A DNA stretch of 64,000 nucleotides from Candidatus Altimarinota bacterium (GTDB lineage: Bacteria; Patescibacteriota; Gracilibacteria; BD1-5; UBA2023): positions 186,001 to 250,000 of the forward strand of contig JAQTLR010000001.1 of assembly GCA_028714815.1 (NCBI GenBank), written 5' to 3'. Both the position numbers and the translations under genes were made by a program. Of this stretch, positions 41,328 through 52,582 are shown piece after piece (the stretch's first letter is position 1; the number at the start of each line of letters is the position of its first letter). The notes beneath the pieces are model-generated. The model saw nothing but the letters and a program-made list of their open reading frames with translations. It ran no database searches and was not told where the DNA came from.

Positions 41328-42164
41328 ATGACCAACGCAATATGAAACTCCGAATCCTTTCCGGTGGATATGGATACCATGGCCCGACATAGACGGGAGT
41401 CGGATCAGGAGCCTGATTGGCGGAATCCAGACGAACTTCTCCAGGCATGTAAAGACCGTAAGATATCCAAGGCAGTCTTCATGACTATAATATGCTCTCT
41501 TCCAAGGGATGCATCCGATCATGGAAATCCGATAAAAGTATTCGAAGAACTCAGGAATGCAGGAACCTCCAGCGATGTCATTGCTGAAATCATGGGGCTT
41601 TTCTGAGGTGAAGATATCACCATAGGAGGGGAAGAAGGAAACAAGAAATGGGATACTTCATTCCATTCCTATAAGGAAGAGGAGAATGGGCAGATCGATC
41701 TGGAGAGGGCGGGTGTCTTCATGAAGCGTTTGAAGAACAAGAAATGAACATCGATAGATTCTGTACATAAATCCAATGTCCAGAGGGATGATATCATCAT
41801 TCTTCGGTTTTCGAGAAAAAAACGTGAAGGAGAGGATATTGTCACTATCTCGTTCGATATCGCTTTTCTTGTGGAGGGCGTACTCGGTTCTACAGTTGCA
41901 TGCTTGGTGTATATGGACGATCCGGATAAGAATGAGGAAGTCCTTTTGAGAAATATCAGCATGCGTCTTCCGATTTTACCAGAAGGGAAAAGACATATTG
42001 AAAATCTTGCAGAAAAGATCGGATATTCTCTTGATGGAGAGAAGAGGGATATGCTTTCCGAGAAATATCTCCGTAAGATCATTCTCATCCCCGGTCACTG
42101 AACCTGAGTGATGTCCTTGTGGAAAGGAATCCGGACGAGTGTGGGAAATATCCTTCGAAGGTAA
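41328..42164 (+). CDS. Hypothetical protein rebuilt through UGA
   Basis: This is a 278-residue soluble protein. The start at 41328 gives MTNAIGNSESFPVDMD, with TGA as Gly at residue 6. Four further TGA glycines lie at GLFGGED, NKKGTS and GHGTGVMS. The N-terminal part is helical (PDELLQACKDRKISKAVFM). The C-terminal part looks alpha/beta (DIVTISFDIAFLVEGVLGS, then YLRKIILIPGHGTGV). No family recognised. It converges on eno across a shared terminator. Confidence 0.62.
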
Positions 42165-42177
42165 TCCGGTGAAAAAT

Positions 42178-42209
42178 AAAAGGCTTCCGAAATATTCGGA
42201 AGCCTTTTA
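42178..42209. terminator. Bidirectional terminator before eno stop
   Basis: AAAAGGCTTCCGAA and TTCGGAAGCCTTTT form a perfect stem serving the convergent hypothetical gene and eno. Confidence 0.88.
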
Positions 42210-42226
42210 TATGATTATTCTCCGAT

Positions 42227-43495
<1,269 letters not shown>

Positions 43496-43514
43496 TTAGA
43501 AATTAGAAATGGTT

Positions 43515-43534
43515 GAAGTGGGATTTTCTGGAAA
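43515..43534 (-). terminator. Hairpin between gpmI and eno
   Basis: GGGATTTTC and GAAAATCCC pair around a tiny loop, in the 100-nt gap upstream of eno. It may attenuate transcription from gpmI into eno. Confidence 0.4.
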
Positions 43535-43584
43535 ATCCCAGAGACCGGTCAGTATATATTTTTTGGATAAAAAGCAATTTTTTA

Positions 43585-45156
43585 TCACGATCGGATCAAA
43601 GAAGCACCCGTCATCTCTTCTGGTTTTTCAATTCCCATCAGATCGAGAACCGTCGGGGCGATATCGGCGAGCCCTCCGGAAAGTTTGACCGAGAGAGCCT
43701 CACCTCCTCGGATATGCCAGAATGGGACTTTGTTGCAGGTATGCGCGGTCATCGGCGCATCAAGAGTCCCCATATCCTCGGCATTGCCGTGATCGGCGGT
43801 GATAAGGAGATCGCGATCGTGTTCGCGACAGTATCCGATGAGTTCTCCGACGACCGTATCGAGGGTCTCGACCGCCTGGATCGCAGCATCCATTTTGCCG
43901 GTGTGCCCGACCATATCCCCGTTCGCGAAATTGACGACGACGAACGGATACTCGGACTCGTTCGACTTGAATGTTTCCAGAATCTCTCCGGCGGACATTG
44001 CCGGATCGAGATCATAGGTCGCGACTTTGTGCGAAGGGATCAAGATATCTGTTTCTCCATCGAACGGTTCGCCCCGACCACCATTGAAGAATTTCGTCAC
44101 ATGGGCGAATTTCTCGGTCTCGGCGATATGGAGCTGGCGGATTCCATTATCCGCGAGCACTTCTCCGAGGAGGCCAGACGGTTTTCCATCCTCGATGAAG
44201 GCCGTTCCGGCGAACTCCGGATAGTATCGCGTCATTGTAGAGAAATGGATATTATGGAGTTTTTTTCTCTCGAATCCTTTGAAATCAGCATCTGCAAAAG
44301 CTCTTGTCAATTGTTTCGCCCGGTCGGATCGGAAGTTGAAAAAGAGGATCGCTTCGTCGTCCTCGATCGGATCACGATCAGTGAAAGAGATGGGCTTGAT
44401 GAATTCATCGGTGATATCCGCTTCGTAGTTTGCTCGTACGAATGAGAGTGGAGGAATGGATTTGTTTTTTGTCCCTGTGGAACTCGTCGTTTCGCTCCTC
44501 AGACAGTCCTCGGTTCCTCAAAATCAAATACATTCCTCTGACGATGTTTGTCATAGTATCGCCCGGTACGCGAGTTCGGTCCGACCCCAATTCGTATCAC
44601 GATCCATCGCGTAGTAGCGACCGCTTATGCTCGCGATTTTTACATGCTCCTTGTCCTGTATCCGTCCAATCAGATCTTCAAGATATCCGAGAAAAGAGGC
44701 CGGTTCCGTATCACGTCCGTCCGCGAAAAGGTGGAGATTGACAGAGATATCCGTCGGGAGGATATCAAGGAGTCCCAGGAGATGGTTTGTATGTGCATGG
44801 ACTCCACCCGGTCCGAGGAGCCCCATGAGGTGGATACGACCGTTTTTTCGGGCTTGAGCGAGGATATCCCGATAGGTCGGGAGTTTCTCGAAGTTTCCAG
44901 TCCGGAAGAGTTCGTCGATCCGGACGATGCTCTGGGCGAGAATCCGTCCGCTCCCGATCGTGAGGTGCCCGATCTCGGAATTCCCCATCTGTCCTTCTGG
45001 AACTCCGACAGCAAGTCCGGAAGCTTCGAGCTCGGCATACGGTTCAGAAAAAAGCTTCTGAAATGTCGGCGCCTTCGCTTGGAGAATAGCGTTTTTTTCA
45101 GGGGATCCAGTATTGATCCCGAATCCATCGAGGATGATGAGGGTGGTTTTTTGCAT
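43585..45156 (-). CDS. gpmI: 2,3-bisphosphoglycerate-independent phosphoglycerate mutase
   Basis: This 523-residue dimetal enzyme interconverts 3- and 2-phosphoglycerate. The N-terminal TTLIILDGFG and MGNSEIGH (nucleophile Ser) are followed by the phosphotransferase domain, then ITDEFIKPISF and LFFNFRSDRAKQLTRAF, and the C-terminal metal site VVVNFANGDMVGHTG and LITADHGNAEDM. Three TGA glycines (44551, 44524, 44518) lie in one short stretch around ILGQTSSEECIGFGG, which looks like an insertion relative to the family. The start at 45156 (MQKTTLI) gives the standard N-terminus. Confidence 0.95.
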
Positions 45157-45336
45157 AGAAACGGTTTTAGGAGAAGCGGCTATTCTAGGCAAAAAAGTTT
45201 TTTTGCAAATCTGATTTGAAAATTCTCGGGGGAAAGCCGGAACATGGATATCGTTGGGGCTTCAGGACTTTCGATCGGAGAACATCTCGTCAAAAAAATC
45301 CCATCCACTTTCGTGAACAGGATATCTATATTGAAT

Positions 45337-45420
45337 TGGTGCCCAAGAAGGGACTTGAACCCTCATGCCTCGCGGCATACGCGTCTGAGACGTACGTGTC
45401 TACCATTCCACCACCTGGGC
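45337..45420 (-). tRNA. tRNA-Leu (anticodon CAG)
   Basis: A class II tRNA with acceptor GCCCAGG/CTTGGGC, anticodon stem TACGT/GCGTA with loop CTCAGAC (anticodon CAG), long variable arm (TGCCGCGAGGCA), T arm GGTTCAAGTCC and encoded CCA. Confidence 0.95.
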
Positions 45421-45572
45421 TTAATTTTCTTCTCATGCCGGACCTGTATGGTACGTGTACCCCTCTCGTGTGTCGCCCCGTTGCACGGATGCTCGCACTT
45501 GGGGGTATGGCTCCCATTGCTTCGCAAATGTCATACTCCAAGAGTACTTCCATGCTCCGCAAGGGGCGCACA

Positions 45573-45595
45573 TCTACCATTCCACCACCTGGGCT
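45573..45595 (-). repeat. Duplicated 5' part of tRNA-Leu
   Basis: The 23 nt covering the acceptor 5' strand and D arm of tRNA-Leu occur again here, in the same orientation, 175 nt upstream. The rest of the cloverleaf is missing, so this is a fragment, as left by recombination or integration at a tRNA gene. Confidence 0.7.
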
Positions 45596-45801
45596 AGCGG
45601 GGCTATTATAGCGAATGGATTGAAAAAGCAAAAGTTTTCTCGGGGACTCTGGCAGTTTTGGGATTTTTGCATTCATTATATCGTGAAGAATATCTTTATG
45701 GAAGCGAGGTTACAGGGGAGACCGATTTTATTTTTATCCTAAAAAAAGTTGCATTTTTCGAATATTCGATATTATCACCCCTTATTTTATTTTTCCCGCT
45801 T

Positions 45802-47517
45802 ATGAAATCCATCCTCTCTTATTTTGACATCATATCGGTCGCTCGCGACTATAACCGGGAGAAATTCTCCAAGGACCTCGGGGCAGGGCTGACGGTCGGA
45901 ATCATCGCTCTTCCGCAAGCGCTCGCGTTCGCGATCCTCGGGTGACTTCCCCCGGAGTGGGGTCTCTATGCGGCGATTGTCGCTGGACTTATTGGTGCTA
46001 TATTCGGTGGATCGGAACATAACGTGACCGGACCGACTTCTGCGCTCGCGGTCGCGCTCGCGGTTATCGTCGCGAAGTATCATAATGTGGATATGGTCCT
46101 CCTCCTTGCGATCCTTATCGGGGTGGTTCAAATGTCCCTGGCGCTCGCACGAGTCGGATCGCTTGTCCGGTTCATCCCAGAACCGGTGCTTGTCGGGTTC
46201 AGTACCGGAGTGGCATGTATCATTTTCGGGAGCCAATTTCCGAAGATGTTCGACGTAAGTATCGGATCACCGGAGAACTTCATAGAAATCGTGGAGAAGG
46301 TATGGCAAAAAATGATTATCGGGCATGCTATGAACTTTGAGGCAGCCATCATCGGTTTTTCCGTATTTTTCCTTATATTCGGACTTCTTGCTTGGAAAAA
46401 GACGAAGAATCTCCCCATTCCACTCATCGCCCTCGTGTTTGGTGTAGGGTTCTCGCTCCTTACCGGATTCGATATCAAGATGCTTGCGGCAATCCCGAAT
46501 TCGCTTCCGGCTTTCCACTTGCCGGAGGTATTCACTCTGGAAAATATAAAGATTCTCTTCCCGAGTGCGATCGCGCTCGGATTCCTTGCTTCCGTGGAAT
46601 CGCTCGCTACCGCACAGATCGCTTCCAAGATGACCGGGGTGAAATTCGATAGCAATAAGGAGCTTTTCGGACAGGGGCTTGCGAACTTCTTTGCCGGGTT
46701 CTTCAAAGGGATCCCTTCGACCGGATCGTTTTCCCGGACGGCTGCCAATGTCCGATCCGGAGGAGCGACCCGTTTCGCGATGATCATCCATTCGCTTTTC
46801 CTCCTCCTGATCGTTCTCGTGTTTTCCGGGTATTCGAAACACATCCCATCGGTCGTCCTCGCCGCGATCCTTTTGACGGTCGCGATCCGTATGGTGGAGG
46901 TATCGCATATCAAGATGATCTTCCGGTCGACCGGATCGGATATCATGATCTTCCTCGCCACCCTCTCCGCCACGCTCATATTCGACCTTATCAAGGCGAT
47001 CGAGATCGGTGTATTCCTTGCTATGGTGTTCGTCCTCCGGAAGGTATCGCTCGGGGAACATATCCACGAAGTGACGGTCCGGGATGATAGGATCGAAAAA
47101 ATCGATCATACAGAACCTCGCTACTGTCCGCAGCTCCAACTCCTCCAAATCGATGCGCCGCTTTTCTTCGGAGTCGCTTCTCATTTTGAAGAAGCGCTCA
47201 TTACCATGCGAGCGGAAGAGGCAAGAGTAGTGATCCTCCGGATGAAAGCAGTGACCCATATCGATATGAGTGGAACGATGGCTCTCGAAGAGATCTGCGA
47301 ACGTCTCAAGAAACAAGGCGGAGTGATGATTCTCTCGGGAGTGACCGAGGAGGTTTTGAAGGTTCTCAAGAAATCCGGAGTATATGATTGTATCGAGAGG
47401 GGGAATTTCACTCCTCGCACCAAAGATGCTATCCGGCTCTTTTTCGCGAAGTATGCGGATACATCCATCTGTGCCCGTTGCCCGCACAGGGTGTTCAAGG
47501 AATGTCCAAAAATATAA
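45802..47517 (+). CDS. SulP-family anion transporter with STAS domain
   Basis: This 571-residue protein has 12-14 membrane segments in the SulP order: GAGLTVGIIALPQALAFAIL, GSEHNVTGPTSALAVALAV, GFSTGVACIIFGSQ and GIPSTGSFSRTAANVRSGG. A C-terminal STAS domain (~residues 450-560) contains RVVILRMKAVTHIDMSG. The tail is Cys-rich (CARCPHRVFKECPK). One TGA (45943) lies in AILGGLPPEWGLYAA, a conserved site. Substrate (sulfate, bicarbonate or dicarboxylate) cannot be told. Confidence 0.95.
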
Positions 47518-47687
47518 TAAAGGATATAAATACAATCTGTCAATACGTTTTTCATAGTCGGTTTGATAAAAATGTTTTTTCTTGTATAAATACCCGGACT
47601 TGTTGAGCTATAACAAATTTTTATCGTTCGACAATAGATCTTTAACATTCTTTTTTTAAAACAAAACTTTGAAATGGGAGAATAATC

Positions 47688-49952
47688 ATGTCTATCGGAA
47701 AACAAAAGGAACTCGAACAGCTTCTTCGACGGTTTCGGGAAGGAAAGGAGCAGATGAACGTTGGTAAGATCCGCGATCTCCTTCCTGCTCCGACGAAGCA
47801 AGAAAAACAAATGCGTGTCAATGATTTCATCGTTTCAATGACGGATGCCGCTGGGCGTATTGTCTATGCAAATCAGATTTTCGCCGAGTTTGCCGGGTAT
47901 TCGGAGGAGGAGTTTATGGGCATGCCCCATATGCTCATCCGCCATCCGGATATGCCGAGGGTGGTTTTCAAACTCCTTTGGAAAACGATCAAGTCGGGGG
48001 GCGAGATATTCGCTTATGTAAAGAACCTGTCGAAGGACGGTAGTTTTTACTGGGTATTTGCCAATATCACCCCTGTCTATCCTGGTAATGGAAAAGAAGC
48101 ATCCGGGAAAAAACAGGAACCGACCGGGTATTTCTCTGTCCGACGCAAGCCGGATAAAGAAGCACTCAAAGTTATCGAACCGATCTACGCACAGCTTTTG
48201 AAGGCGGAAAAAGATGCGGAATCAAGAGGGGCCCGTGGGGAGGAAATCATTAAGGCGTCAGAAAAACTCCTGAATGAAACCATTGCGAAGGCGGGATTCG
48301 AAAGCTACGAAGATTTCATCTTGGCAAAAACTCCCAAGAAGGATTTTGCGACAATCATGCGAGAGCAGAATCAAGAGTCGCGAGTGGAACGAAAGGTGGA
48401 GAAACGTTTCCGTTGGTTCGGAAAAGTCACTTCGCTTGTCACCATGAATTCTCTTTCTCTTATGGCGATCGCTTCAGCGTTTGTATTCGGGTCTGGTGTT
48501 CCGTTTTGGATCTTCGTTTTTCCCGTTATCGGAATCATGTATTCCATCATGACCTACCAAAAGCAGCAGAAGTTTTCGGCGCTCATGGAAAGGGTATTGG
48601 GGATGGCTGAAAAAATGCGGAACGGGGACTTTACGGGACGTATCACGGGGTTGTATGGGTATGCCGGGGAAATAGCACGGACTTTCAACGATATCTCCGA
48701 CCAACAGCAAACCATGCGACGGGAGATCGAGACGGTTTTTGCGAATTTTTCGGAAGGGAAATACAATCGTTTCACTTTTCCGCAAGGACTCCATGGTGGA
48801 TTTTCTTCGATTTTCGAATGCGTGAATTATTCTTTGCATATCCAGATCGAGAATATCCGTCGTGGGCATCAGATCAGCTTCCTTTCTCAGATCCATAATA
48901 TGGGATCTGTTGAAATGCTCAAGAAACTCCAGCGCATCCAGTCGGACATCCTTCGGATATCGACTGCGATAGCGGAAGTATCGGACATTGCCCATCGGAC
49001 AATGGACGACGCGGAGCGGAGTAAGGAATCGATGGATCACATCACAAACTCCTTGGGAGCCATCGTTGTAAGGGTTGTACACATCCAATCTTCGATCATT
49101 GAAATCGATCGGAAAAAGGATAGTATGATCCAGGCGACCAGGATTATCGAGGAAATCGCAGACCAAACGAACCTCCTCGCGCTCAATGCCGCGATCGAAG
49201 CGGCACGGGCGGGGGAACAAGGACGTGGGTTTGCGGTGGTGGCGGATGAGGTCCGGAAGCTCTCGGAAAGGGTGAAAGTAGCAGCAAAGGAAATTTCTAC
49301 CGATGCCCTTCAACTTGCTGACATGATCATCGAGGTTCGCGAAGATGTAGATGTAGCGACATTGGCGATAAATGATTCCCAGGGCCGGATCCATGGACTC
49401 GGGGAGACCTTTGCGGAATTCTCGAAAGGGGCACACACCACCTATCTGCAGATATCGCAAGCAAGCGATATTTCATCTGCTGGACTCTTCGGTGTGGATC
49501 ATATGGTCTATGTCGCCAAAGCACTCATGGCCCCCGGCGAGAAACCCGATTCCCCGATTCTTCGGGATATCCTCGTCGACCATGAAAACTGTCGTCTCGG
49601 GAAGTGGTATATCAGTGGCGATGGACAGAAACTTTTCGGTCACCTCCGGTCCTATCGGGCTCTCGCAGCACCTCATGAACTCGTCCATTCGAGTGTTCAT
49701 AAGATCGAAGCGCTCTGTCGGACCGAACGGCTCGGAGAAAGTCCGGAAGTACAAAAACAAATCATCGGTTTGTGTCTTGAAACGATAAAAGGAAGCGACG
49801 GTGTCTTCAAAACGATCGGAGATATCATCGATGAGAAACACGGATCGGCTAACGAAGATGATGAAATCTTCTTTGCTAGTCCACAACCCATTGCATCCAA
49901 GAAAGGAGGAACCGCAACGAGGCCGCAACTCAAGGTTGTCGGCAAGAGGTAA
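47688..49952 (+). CDS. PAS-containing chemoreceptor with C-terminal CZB zinc domain
   Basis: This 754-residue Aer-like receptor has an N-terminal PAS domain (~40-160; [39 protein letters not shown]), a linker, a membrane hairpin ([20 protein letters not shown]), a HAMP-like region, and a signalling domain with the tip [20 protein letters not shown]. At the C-terminus a CZB-type domain shows [15 protein letters not shown] and then [12 protein letters not shown], the His/Cys zinc pattern. It probably senses redox, energy or zinc/oxidant state. No TGA is used and a GGGAG box precedes the start, as for the other receptor, suggesting import. Confidence 0.93.
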   Translation: MSIGKQKELEQLLRRFREGKEQMNVGKIRDLLPAPTKQEKQMRVNDFIVSMTDAAGRIVYANQIFAEFAGYSEEEFMGMPHMLIRHPDMPRVVFKLLWKTIKSGGEIFAYVKNLSKDGSFYWVFANITPVYPGNGKEASGKKQEPTGYFSVRRKPDKEALKVIEPIYAQLLKAEKDAESRGARGEEIIKASEKLLNETIAKAGFESYEDFILAKTPKKDFATIMREQNQESRVERKVEKRFRWFGKVTSLVTMNSLSLMAIASAFVFGSGVPFWIFVFPVIGIMYSIMTYQKQQKFSALMERVLGMAEKMRNGDFTGRITGLYGYAGEIARTFNDISDQQQTMRREIETVFANFSEGKYNRFTFPQGLHGGFSSIFECVNYSLHIQIENIRRGHQISFLSQIHNMGSVEMLKKLQRIQSDILRISTAIAEVSDIAHRTMDDAERSKESMDHITNSLGAIVVRVVHIQSSIIEIDRKKDSMIQATRIIEEIADQTNLLALNAAIEAARAGEQGRGFAVVADEVRKLSERVKVAAKEISTDALQLADMIIEVREDVDVATLAINDSQGRIHGLGETFAEFSKGAHTTYLQISQASDISSAGLFGVDHMVYVAKALMAPGEKPDSPILRDILVDHENCRLGKWYISGDGQKLFGHLRSYRALAAPHELVHSSVHKIEALCRTERLGESPEVQKQIIGLCLETIKGSDGVFKTIGDIIDEKHGSANEDDEIFFASPQPIASKKGGTATRPQLKVVGKR

Positions 49953-49960
49953 AATATCGA

Positions 49961-49988
49961 CACCCGGTGCAATGCCGGGTGTTTTTTT
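49961..49988 (+). terminator. Terminator after PAS chemoreceptor
   Basis: CACCCGG and CCGGGTG pair around TGCAATG, with T7 after. Confidence 0.85.
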
Positions 49989-50028
49989 GAGCAAAATTCA
50001 GGATTGTTATCGTTTTTTAAAATTTTTT

Positions 50029-50056
50029 TTGACATTTACCCCTTTTTCTATAATAT
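50029..50056 (+). promoter_or_regulatory. Promoter of tRNA-Asn
   Basis: TTGACA with TATAAT at 14 nt or TAATAT at 16 nt, about 30 nt before the tRNA. Confidence 0.6.
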
Positions 50057-50086
50057 ACGCGGGCTTTGTTTTCAAGAAAGACACAT

Positions 50087-50161
50087 TCCTCGGTAGCTCA
50101 GTGGTAGAGCAAACGGCTGTTAACCGTTGGGTCATAGGTTCGAATCCTATTCGGGGAGCCA
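50087..50161 (+). tRNA. tRNA-Asn (anticodon GTT)
   Basis: Acceptor TCCTCGG/TCGGGGA, D arm GCTCAGTGGTAGAGC, anticodon loop CTGTTAA (GTT), T arm GGTTCGAATCC and encoded CCA. Confidence 0.95.
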
Positions 50162-50174
50162 TTTGAAAACAAAG

Positions 50175-50209
50175 AAAAGAGTCCCGTTCGCAAGAACGGG
50201 ACTCTTTTT
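50175..50209 (+). terminator. Terminator after tRNA-Asn
   Basis: AAAAGAGTCCCGTTC and GAACGGGACTCTTTTT form a long stem, much like the one after tRNA-Cys. Confidence 0.88.
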
Positions 50210-50350
50210 GTTGTTTGGAAACCATTTTGATTTACTTGTACCATGAGAGATATTGTCGTTGCAGCAAATATGATCTCCTGAGGGTGTTCTATAATCAAAA
50301 TAATTACGGGTATAAAAATTAGATGTACATATGATTCAATGGAGTTCGTA

Positions 50351-50812
50351 CTATTTTGTAGAAATAGTAGCTCCGGAATCTGTTCTGATAGTCTTAATGA
50401 GTGCTTTTGTAGATTTTCTTACTCCTTTGATTTGTGTATTTGTAGCCGTACGAACCGTCTTGATTTGTTTCTTTGCTGCGGCTCGTGCAGCTTTGATTTG
50501 TACCTTCTTTTGTGCAGCGGTTGCCGAGGAGGCCTTTATAGCCTTAACCTGAGCGGCTCGTGCTGCCCGGTCTGCCGCTATTTGTGTTTGCCTAGCCTTT
50601 TTCAATGCTGCAACCTGAGCGGCTCGTGCAACTCTTGCAGCTTTGATCTGTGCCTGCTTCTGTGCCTTGGTAATTCCAGAAGTGGACACTGCTGCTGTAG
50701 TTACTGGTGCGACAGTCGTAGGTGTAACCGCAGTGGTTCCGCTATCAGCAAAAGCGGAGGAAGTAAGAACCGCAATGAGCGCTGCGGATACGAGTATTTT
50801 TCCTGTTTTCAT
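50351..50812 (-). CDS. Exported Ala/Lys/Arg-rich repetitive protein
   Basis: This 153-residue protein has a signal peptide (GKILVSAALIAVLTSSAFA), a Thr/Val-rich spacer and then a long basic region made of degenerate repeats of the type AQxxAxKAARxAxxAQ (QAQIKAARVARAAQVAALKK). It resembles histone H1-like or Lys/Ala-rich exported proteins and is probably one long charged helix or disordered. It may bind DNA or acidic polymers outside the membrane. No TGA is used. No catalytic motif. Confidence 0.75.
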   Translation of the reverse strand: MKTGKILVSAALIAVLTSSAFADSGTTAVTPTTVAPVTTAAVSTSGITKAQKQAQIKAARVARAAQVAALKKARQTQIAADRAARAAQVKAIKASSATAAQKKVQIKAARAAAKKQIKTVRTATNTQIKGVRKSTKALIKTIRTDSGATISTK

Positions 50813-51017
50813 AAAAGATAAAGATAAAAAGTAAAAAGTAGAGAGTATCTCGTGAGAGAGACATGGGCAGTATATCCGAATGATGTCGGTTTTTTGTTAA
50901 AGTTCGGTGGATTTAATGTAGTTTTCGCAATCGCCCCAAAAAATTATAATAAAACCAAAAAATGATATCTACGATTCCTGATAGGGAATGGGGGATGTAG
51001 CGTGTATATAGACCAAT

Positions 51018-51044
51018 AAAAAGACTACCGTTAGGCAGTCTTTT
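51018..51044 (-). terminator. Terminator after frameshifted gene
   Basis: AAAAGACT and AGTCTTTT pair across ACCGTTAGGC; it lies 19 nt past the stop of the minus-strand gene at 51064. Confidence 0.65.
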
Positions 51045-51063
51045 ATAGGCGTGATCCGGCCCG

Positions 51064-51442
51064 TTATTTCCCTTTTTTCGGGAAGAGTCGATGATCCGGA
51101 TAAAATTCTTCGTTTACATCATTACCGGTAGATATGATCACCGGGGGTGTATTTCTCATATCCATTGATTCACGGAGCCCGATGAATAAGGGTCTATCCT
51201 TATTGTTCAGGGTTCCGGTATTGTGACTTGCTACGTGTTCCGTATTTATTTGAGATGCCAATTGCATGATCCATATCCTTATTTGTTTGAGGGTGAACAA
51301 TCCTTTTTGGACGGTTTTTTCAACAAACCGTTCGTGCTGCTACCACACGAGGATCTTCCGGTTCTTTTTCCTGTTGCAACGGGATCGGTTTCATTTTCCC
51401 CGGGTAAATCCTTTGGAAAAGACTGCGGATTTTTTTACTCAT
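51064..51442 (-). pseudogene. Frameshifted small gene
   Basis: Two overlapping minus-strand frames fit one broken gene. The first (51442 to 51200) starts behind a GGAGAG box with MSKKIRSLFQRIYPGK, reads through one TGA and continues to RSKSQYRNPEQ. The second, in another frame, carries TLNNKDRPLFIGLRESMDMR to RLFPKKGK and ends at 51064 just before a terminator. A single frameshift near 51210-51290 would join them into about 125 residues. It may be a true pseudogene, a sequence error or recoding. No family recognised. Confidence 0.45.
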
Positions 51443-51674
51443 ATTTCTCTCCTGTTGTATTTTGGTTTGAATACATTTTTTGTTCCCGATTTTGGATTTT
51501 TTAGGAACCTATCATTATAGGTGATTTTCAAATAAATCAAGTTTTTATTCGTGCTGATCCATCTTTGGATTTTTTTATTTCCTCGACAGAAAGCATGGCA
51601 AAAAATAACTCAGAATCCTTTACATTTCTTTCATTTTCCATACACTTCTTTCCGATATCCCTAATCTTTTTATT

Positions 51675-52496
51675 ATGAAACAAAAGAAATCATCGCCACT
51701 TCGAAGAGATTCTTCTATGAATGGGATCCTCAAGATTCTTATCATAGGGTTTGTTATTGTTATACTGTTTTTTGCCCTTTCAGGAAAGGAAAAAGCTCCA
51801 AAGATCACTCCGGATGTCACTGAGAAAACTTCTGTATGTTCTGAGGAAAGCTTTCCAGTATGCTGAAAGGATGGAAAAACCTATACAAATAGCTGTACTG
51901 CAGAGAAAATCGCGGATGTCCGCGTTGCATATGCGGGAGTATGTCGCAAGGAGGATACCGGGTCTATCCAGACGATCGCTCCGACCGAGAGCGGATCAGA
52001 AGTAGATAGCGGAATCACGGATATCGGACCGGTGCCGAAATACGAAACGGACCGGATGGATACTGGTACGTTGGCAGTACCGTCCATCGATACCCCATCG
52101 GAACCGGTTCCGACCCTCTCGGGAGCGACCGGATTCGCGAGCGGACAAATCGACCCGACCCTCTCCGTTTATTCCAACAGCACCTATCATTATAGTTTCA
52201 GTATGCCGAAAAATAGCTACTACCAAGCATTCGGTGCGCAGAATGGGGCAAATCATTCGGTCGGGATCATGACCGGAACTGGAGTAGAGTCGCTTGCAGG
52301 GAGCGAAGCACGTGTATATTTCTATGCGAACAAGGTTATCGAAAAGCTTTCCAAAGCAGAAAACGGATTCTATACGGATCCTACGACCGGAACAGTTTAT
52401 TTGCTTTTGAATAATAAGGATTCCGTCATGATCGAATCGAATAATCCCGATAGTAGTCTGGTACAGACGATCGTCCGGACGATCCATGCAGAGTAA
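51675..52496 (+). CDS. Membrane-anchored protein with Kazal-type inhibitor domain
   Basis: This 273-residue protein has an N-terminal membrane helix (ILKILIIGFVIVILFFALS) and then a Kazal domain (residues ~50-85): CSEESFPVCGKDGKTYTNSC and later VCR. The PVCGxDGxTYxNxC signature is complete, and its invariant Gly is the only TGA in the gene (51864). A linker rich in Pro/Thr/Ser follows, then a C-terminal beta domain (YHYSFSMPKNSYYQAFGAQ; ARVYFYANKVIEKLSKAEN). Kazal domains block serine proteases, so it may protect the cell surface from host or prey proteases. Confidence 0.85.
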
Positions 52497-52530
52497 TCCT
52501 GTATCTCGGAAAATTATATGCTATGAAAGG

Positions 52531-52558
52531 AAAACAACCCCATGTAGGGTTGTTTTTT
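52531..52558. terminator. Terminator between convergent genes
   Basis: AAAACAACCC and GGGTTGTTTTTT pair around CATGTA, between the Kazal gene and the exported protein gene. Confidence 0.8.
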
Positions 52559-52582
52559 CGGTATACTACTTGTTTTTGTTTC

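Noticed and set aside
43513-44445. 310-codon plus-strand frame opposite gpmI, and similar frames opposite eno
   Set aside because: Mirror-frame of well-supported glycolytic genes.
45326-45676. Minus-strand open frame containing PGGGMVDT repeats
   Set aside because: It is translation of tRNA-Leu and its duplicated fragment.
46267-47535. 422-codon minus-strand open frame opposite the SulP transporter
   Set aside because: Composition is Arg/Glu/His-rich with no domain; it is a shadow of the transporter codons.
48474-49460. 328-codon minus-strand frame opposite the PAS chemoreceptor
   Set aside because: Opposite a gene with full PAS, HAMP, signalling and CZB domains.
50339-50821. Plus-strand Cys/Ser/Leu-rich frame of 160 codons
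   Set aside because: Mirror of the Ala/Lys/Arg repeat gene, which has a good signal peptide.
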